Part shown: one piece after another, positions 61,662-64,000 of the stretch
Position numbering within the stretch: position 1 is the first letter of the stretch
How the letters are laid out: every line of letters begins with the position of its first letter
Source: Microbacterium gorillae
Lineage (GTDB): Bacteria; Actinomycetota; Actinomycetes; Actinomycetales; Microbacteriaceae
Length of the DNA: 64,000 nucleotides
Assembly (NCBI RefSeq): GCF_000826185.2
Contig: NZ_LN648875.1
Span: forward strand, 372,001-436,000
Direction: 5' to 3'
The notes under the pieces: model-generated
Database searches by the model: none
What the model was told of the DNA's origin: nothing
What the model saw: the letters and a program-made list of their open reading frames with translations, nothing else
Made by a program: the position numbers and the translations under genes

Positions 61662-61807
61662 GGGAGACACGCTGTTCGAAGGAGACACGGTGTTCGAACG
61701 AGACACGCTGTTCGAAGGAGACACGGTGTTCGAACGAGACACGGTGTCCGAAGGAGACACGGTGTTCGAAGGAGACACGGTGTTCGAAGGAGACACGGTG
61801 GTCGAGG
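61654..61807 (+). repeat. 18-bp tandem array (8 copies) derived from the nei start
   Basis: GAGACAC recurs at 61664 and every 18 bases to 61790 (eight copies, unit GAAGGAGACACGGTGTTC with a few variants). The block starts with GTGCCTGAGGGAGACACG, the same as the true nei start at 61850, overlapping the lhr stop. Read in frame it encodes MPEGDT then repeats of FEGDTV, stopping at 61857. Confidence 0.93.
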
Positions 61808-61849
61808 GATATCCGCGAACTGCCGCGAGCGGACGGAGAGGAGCATCCC

Positions 61850-62626
61850 GTGCCTGAGGGAGACACGGTGTATCGCGCGGCGCACGCGCTCAACCTCGTC
61901 CTCGCCGGGCGCGAGCTCACCGAGTTCGACCTGCGCGTCCCGCAGGCGGCGACCGTGGACCTGCGCGGTGAGGTCGTGCACGAGGTGGTGCCGCGCGGCA
62001 AGCACTTCCTGCACCGCATCGGCGAGCACACGCTGCACAGCCATCTGAAGATGGAGGGGTACTGGCACATCTACGATCGCGGTGCGCGCTGGCGACGCCC
62101 GGCATTCCAAGCCCGCGCGGTCGTCGGCACACTTCAGAAGCAGACCGTGGGCTTCGACCTGGCCGACATCGCCGTCGTCCGCACCCGAGATGAGGATAGC
62201 CTGGTCGGGCATCTCGGCCCGGACCCGCTCGCGGACGACTGGGACCCGGTGGAGGCGGCACGACGGCTCGGCGCCGATACCCGCGACATCCACGTCGCGC
62301 TGCTGGACCAGCGCAACATCGCGGGCTTCGGCAACGAGTACGCGTGCGAGATGCTCTTCGTCCGGGGTGTCGCCCCGCGCACGCCCGCTCCCGAGGTCGA
62401 CGTCGCCGCGCTGATCGAGGTCGGGGTCCGGATGATCCGGATGAACGTGCAGCGCCCGGGACCCCGGGTCTTCACCGGCGACGCACGCCCGGGCAGGACC
62501 GATTGGGTGCACGGGCGTGACGGGAAGGCGTGCCGCCGCTGCGGCACCCTGATCCGGCTGGACCATCTCGGTGCGGATCCCACGAAGCTCCGTCAGGTCT
62601 GGTGGTGCCCGAACTGCCAGCGCTGA
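61850..62626 (+). CDS. nei: Nei/Fpg-family DNA glycosylase (endonuclease VIII type)
   Basis: 258 residues from GTG; GGAGAGGAG is upstream. Catalytic Pro2 and Glu3 (PEGDTVYRAAHAL), Lys in PRGKHFLH, the H2TH region (LLDQRNIAGFGNEYACE), and the C-terminal zinc finger CRRCGTLI...CPNCQR are intact. It removes oxidised bases and nicks DNA at abasic sites. Together with Lhr it forms a repair pair. A tandem array built from its own first codons lies upstream. Confidence 0.93.
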   Translation: MPEGDTVYRAAHALNLVLAGRELTEFDLRVPQAATVDLRGEVVHEVVPRGKHFLHRIGEHTLHSHLKMEGYWHIYDRGARWRRPAFQARAVVGTLQKQTVGFDLADIAVVRTRDEDSLVGHLGPDPLADDWDPVEAARRLGADTRDIHVALLDQRNIAGFGNEYACEMLFVRGVAPRTPAPEVDVAALIEVGVRMIRMNVQRPGPRVFTGDARPGRTDWVHGRDGKACRRCGTLIRLDHLGADPTKLRQVWWCPNCQR

Positions 62627-62648
62627 GCGGATGAGCCCGGGCCGGTCC

Positions 62649-62746
62649 GAATGATCCGGGCCCGCTCGATCGCTTCGGATGAACGCGATGGCGGTTTGGA
62701 TGATCCGAGCCCGCTCGATCGCTTCGAATGAACGCGATGGCGGTTT
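62649..62746. repeat. 49-bp tandem repeat, two copies, after nei
   Basis: Units at 62649-62697 and 62698-62746 (ATGATCCGRGCCCGCTCGAT then a GAACGCGATGGCGGTTT end) are near-identical. They lie in the 295-base gap after nei, which otherwise holds no gene. Confidence 0.88.
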
Positions 62747-62921
62747 CCGGCACGGACCGTCGCGGTTCTGGCGGATCGCTTCGAGCGACGCCGATCCTCC
62801 GTGTGCACAACACCTGCTCTCAGTACTTGGTCAGGTGCAGAGACCATTGTCGGAAATACCGACGCGCCCCCACGCGTTCCAGTTGACACGATCGAAAATC
62901 TTCAGATCGCAGGAGGATTCT

Positions 62922-63329
62922 GTGGGAAAGAACTACGTCGACATCGAAGACAACGGCGGGGAGACCCTCCGCTACCGCAAGCACGTGAACGGACGCGGCC
63001 TGGTCGCGCACGGTGCCCGGGTCGATGCCGGTGCCCTCATTGAAGCCGGTGCGTACGTGGAACCCCACGCGCGCATCGCCGCCGGGGCGCGCATCGCCCG
63101 CGGCGCCTGGATCGAGCGGGACGCCCTCGTCGGGCCCGGAGCCCGCATCGACGCCGACGCGCACATCGAGGCGAACGCCGTCATCGGCGCGAACGCGCAC
63201 ATCGGTGTCCGCACGCGCGTCGGCAGCGGCGCGCACGTCGCCGGCGACGCCCTGATCGGCGATGACGAGGTGATCGCACCGGGGCTGACCATCGCCACCG
63301 ACAAGCGCGGACTCTGGCTCGCGGCCTGA
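62922..63329 (+). CDS. Left-handed beta-helix (hexapeptide-repeat) protein
   Basis: 135 residues, GTG start 5 bases after AGGAGG. The protein is almost wholly hexapeptide repeats (GARVDAGALIEAGAYVEPHA, then GARIARGAWIERDALVGP and NAVIGANAHIGVRTRVGSGA), the left-handed beta-helix of acyl- and acetyltransferases and gamma-carbonic anhydrases. No catalytic His cluster or acceptor domain is visible, so it may be a scaffold or an inactive relative. The function is not assigned. Confidence 0.85.
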   Translation: MGKNYVDIEDNGGETLRYRKHVNGRGLVAHGARVDAGALIEAGAYVEPHARIAAGARIARGAWIERDALVGPGARIDADAHIEANAVIGANAHIGVRTRVGSGAHVAGDALIGDDEVIAPGLTIATDKRGLWLAA

Positions 63330-63348
63330 CCTCGCGTAGCCTGGTCCG

Positions 63349-64000
63349 GTGAGCAGGAACAACGGACGCGGCGCCTCCCGATCGGGACGCGTCGCGTCGT
63401 CGCGTTCGGGGGGACGCACGAACGCGACGAAGCACCCGGCGCCGCGGAAGCCGACCAAGCCCGCCCGCCCCGCTCCCGAGCCGCCGGCGCCGCGGAACGC
63501 CGCCCAGGGCCGCCCGCCCCGCTCCCGAGCCGCCGCGCACGTTCCGGCTGGGGGCCGTACCGGGTGCGACCCCGGGCAAGTGGATCTCCACCTGGCGCGA
63601 ACGATTCCCCCGCGTCGCGCTGGTCCTGGTGCCGTTGGATGCGGCTGACGCGCGTGTGGCCATCCTCGCCGATGACGTGGACGCCGCGATCGTCCGTCTG
63701 CCGCTGGATCGCACTGACCTCGGCGTGATCGCCCTCTATGACGAGGTCCCGGTGGTCGTCGTCTCCGCCGACTCCGCCCTCACCGCGGCCGACGAACTGA
63801 CACGTGCCGACCTGATCGGTGAGGTCGTGATCGTGCCCGCCGACGATGTGCTCGCCCTGGGCGAGATCCCCGGTACCGATGCCCCCCGATTCGCGCCACC
63901 CGCGACGACCGAGGACGCGATCGCGACGGTCGCATCCGGCGTCGGCGTCGTGATCGTGCCGATGTCCCTGGCTCGACTGCACCACCGCAAGGACGTCGAG
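63349..64000 (+). pseudogene. LysR substrate-binding-domain protein, frameshifted and cut by the window end
   Basis: The GTG-started frame encodes a basic linker (VSRNNGRGASRSGRVASSRS through PTKPARPAPEPP) to about 63497. The conserved domain (TFRLGAVPGATPGKWISTW, then ATTEDAIATVASGVGVVIVP) is one frame over, from about 63512 to the end. A 48-bp tandem duplication in the linker (GGCGCCGCGGAA at 63438 and 63486) has one extra base in its second copy, which causes the shift; removing it restores ARPAPEPPRTFRLG. There is no DNA-binding domain, so this is a stand-alone binding-domain type. The shift could be a true mutation or a sequencing error. Confidence 0.75.

Noticed and set aside
61654..61857. 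A separate repeat-peptide gene between lhr and nei
   Set aside because: It is made of slipped copies of the nei 5' end and has no ribosome-binding site of its own beyond the copied bases. I list it as a repeat, not a gene.

Overview
This is a GC-rich (about 70%) actinobacterial chromosome segment. Many genes appear to be leaderless, with a -10 hexamer 6-7 nt before the start codon. Family content such as DUF222/HNH endonuclease, DUF2207 pairs, a DUF4916 NUDIX protein, Lhr next to Nei, and a VTC/DUF4956 operon suggests Microbacteriaceae, most likely Microbacterium or a close relative. That assignment rests on family recognition, not on a database search. I see no phage, plasmid, CRISPR array or replication origin.

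Layout. 1-16.8 kb is mixed accessory content: the end of an anti-sigma-like membrane protein, an MFS exporter, an ABC-2 exporter (ATPase plus permease), a Fic AMP-transferase with its own palindromic operator, hydrolases, an EamA exporter, a two-component pair with an unusual duplicated kinase, an epoxide hydrolase, a MerR regulator divergent from a DUF998-like membrane protein, then a short zone of IS scars around a NUDIX gene and a LysE exporter. 16.8-22.7 kb holds MarR, two tandem DUF2207 secreted/membrane proteins (one with a 16-base poly-G tract that decides its C-terminus) and a secreted CotH kinase. 22.8-32.3 kb is a sugar-utilisation locus: LacI repressor, operator, GH42 beta-galactosidase, substrate-binding lipoprotein, two permeases, and a convergent GH2 enzyme fused to a DUF2804 domain. 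32.4-42.8 kb carries a flotillin-like SPFH protein, a DUF222/HNH endonuclease, a Cmx-like drug exporter behind a possible leader peptide, serine dehydratase, phosphoglucose isomerase, a LysE exporter and tRNA-Arg(ACG). 42.8-64 kb is mostly housekeeping or repair: two SDRs, threonine aldolase, M3 peptidase, a NUDIX protein, an esterase, an ABC-F protein behind an attenuator-like leader, a VTC/DUF4956/DUF4353 operon, Lhr helicase, Nei glycosylase, a beta-helix protein and a frameshifted LysR-like protein.

How genes work together. The LacI-GH42-ABC set has no ATPase of its own, so it probably uses a shared MsiK-type ATPase; its imported oligosaccharides would be cut by GH42 and the GH2-DUF2804 enzyme. 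The CotH lipoprotein at 21 kb and the DUF4353 lipoprotein at 53 kb share the same Gly/Met/Pro low-complexity motif, linking CotH to the VTC-DUF4956-DUF4353 operon as a candidate uncharacterised envelope system.

The most unusual structural feature is a set of seven tandem-repeat arrays, all between 43.6 and 62.8 kb and all at gene junctions. Several contain copies of the adjacent gene's start or stop. The clearest is eight copies of an 18-bp unit built from the first codons of nei.
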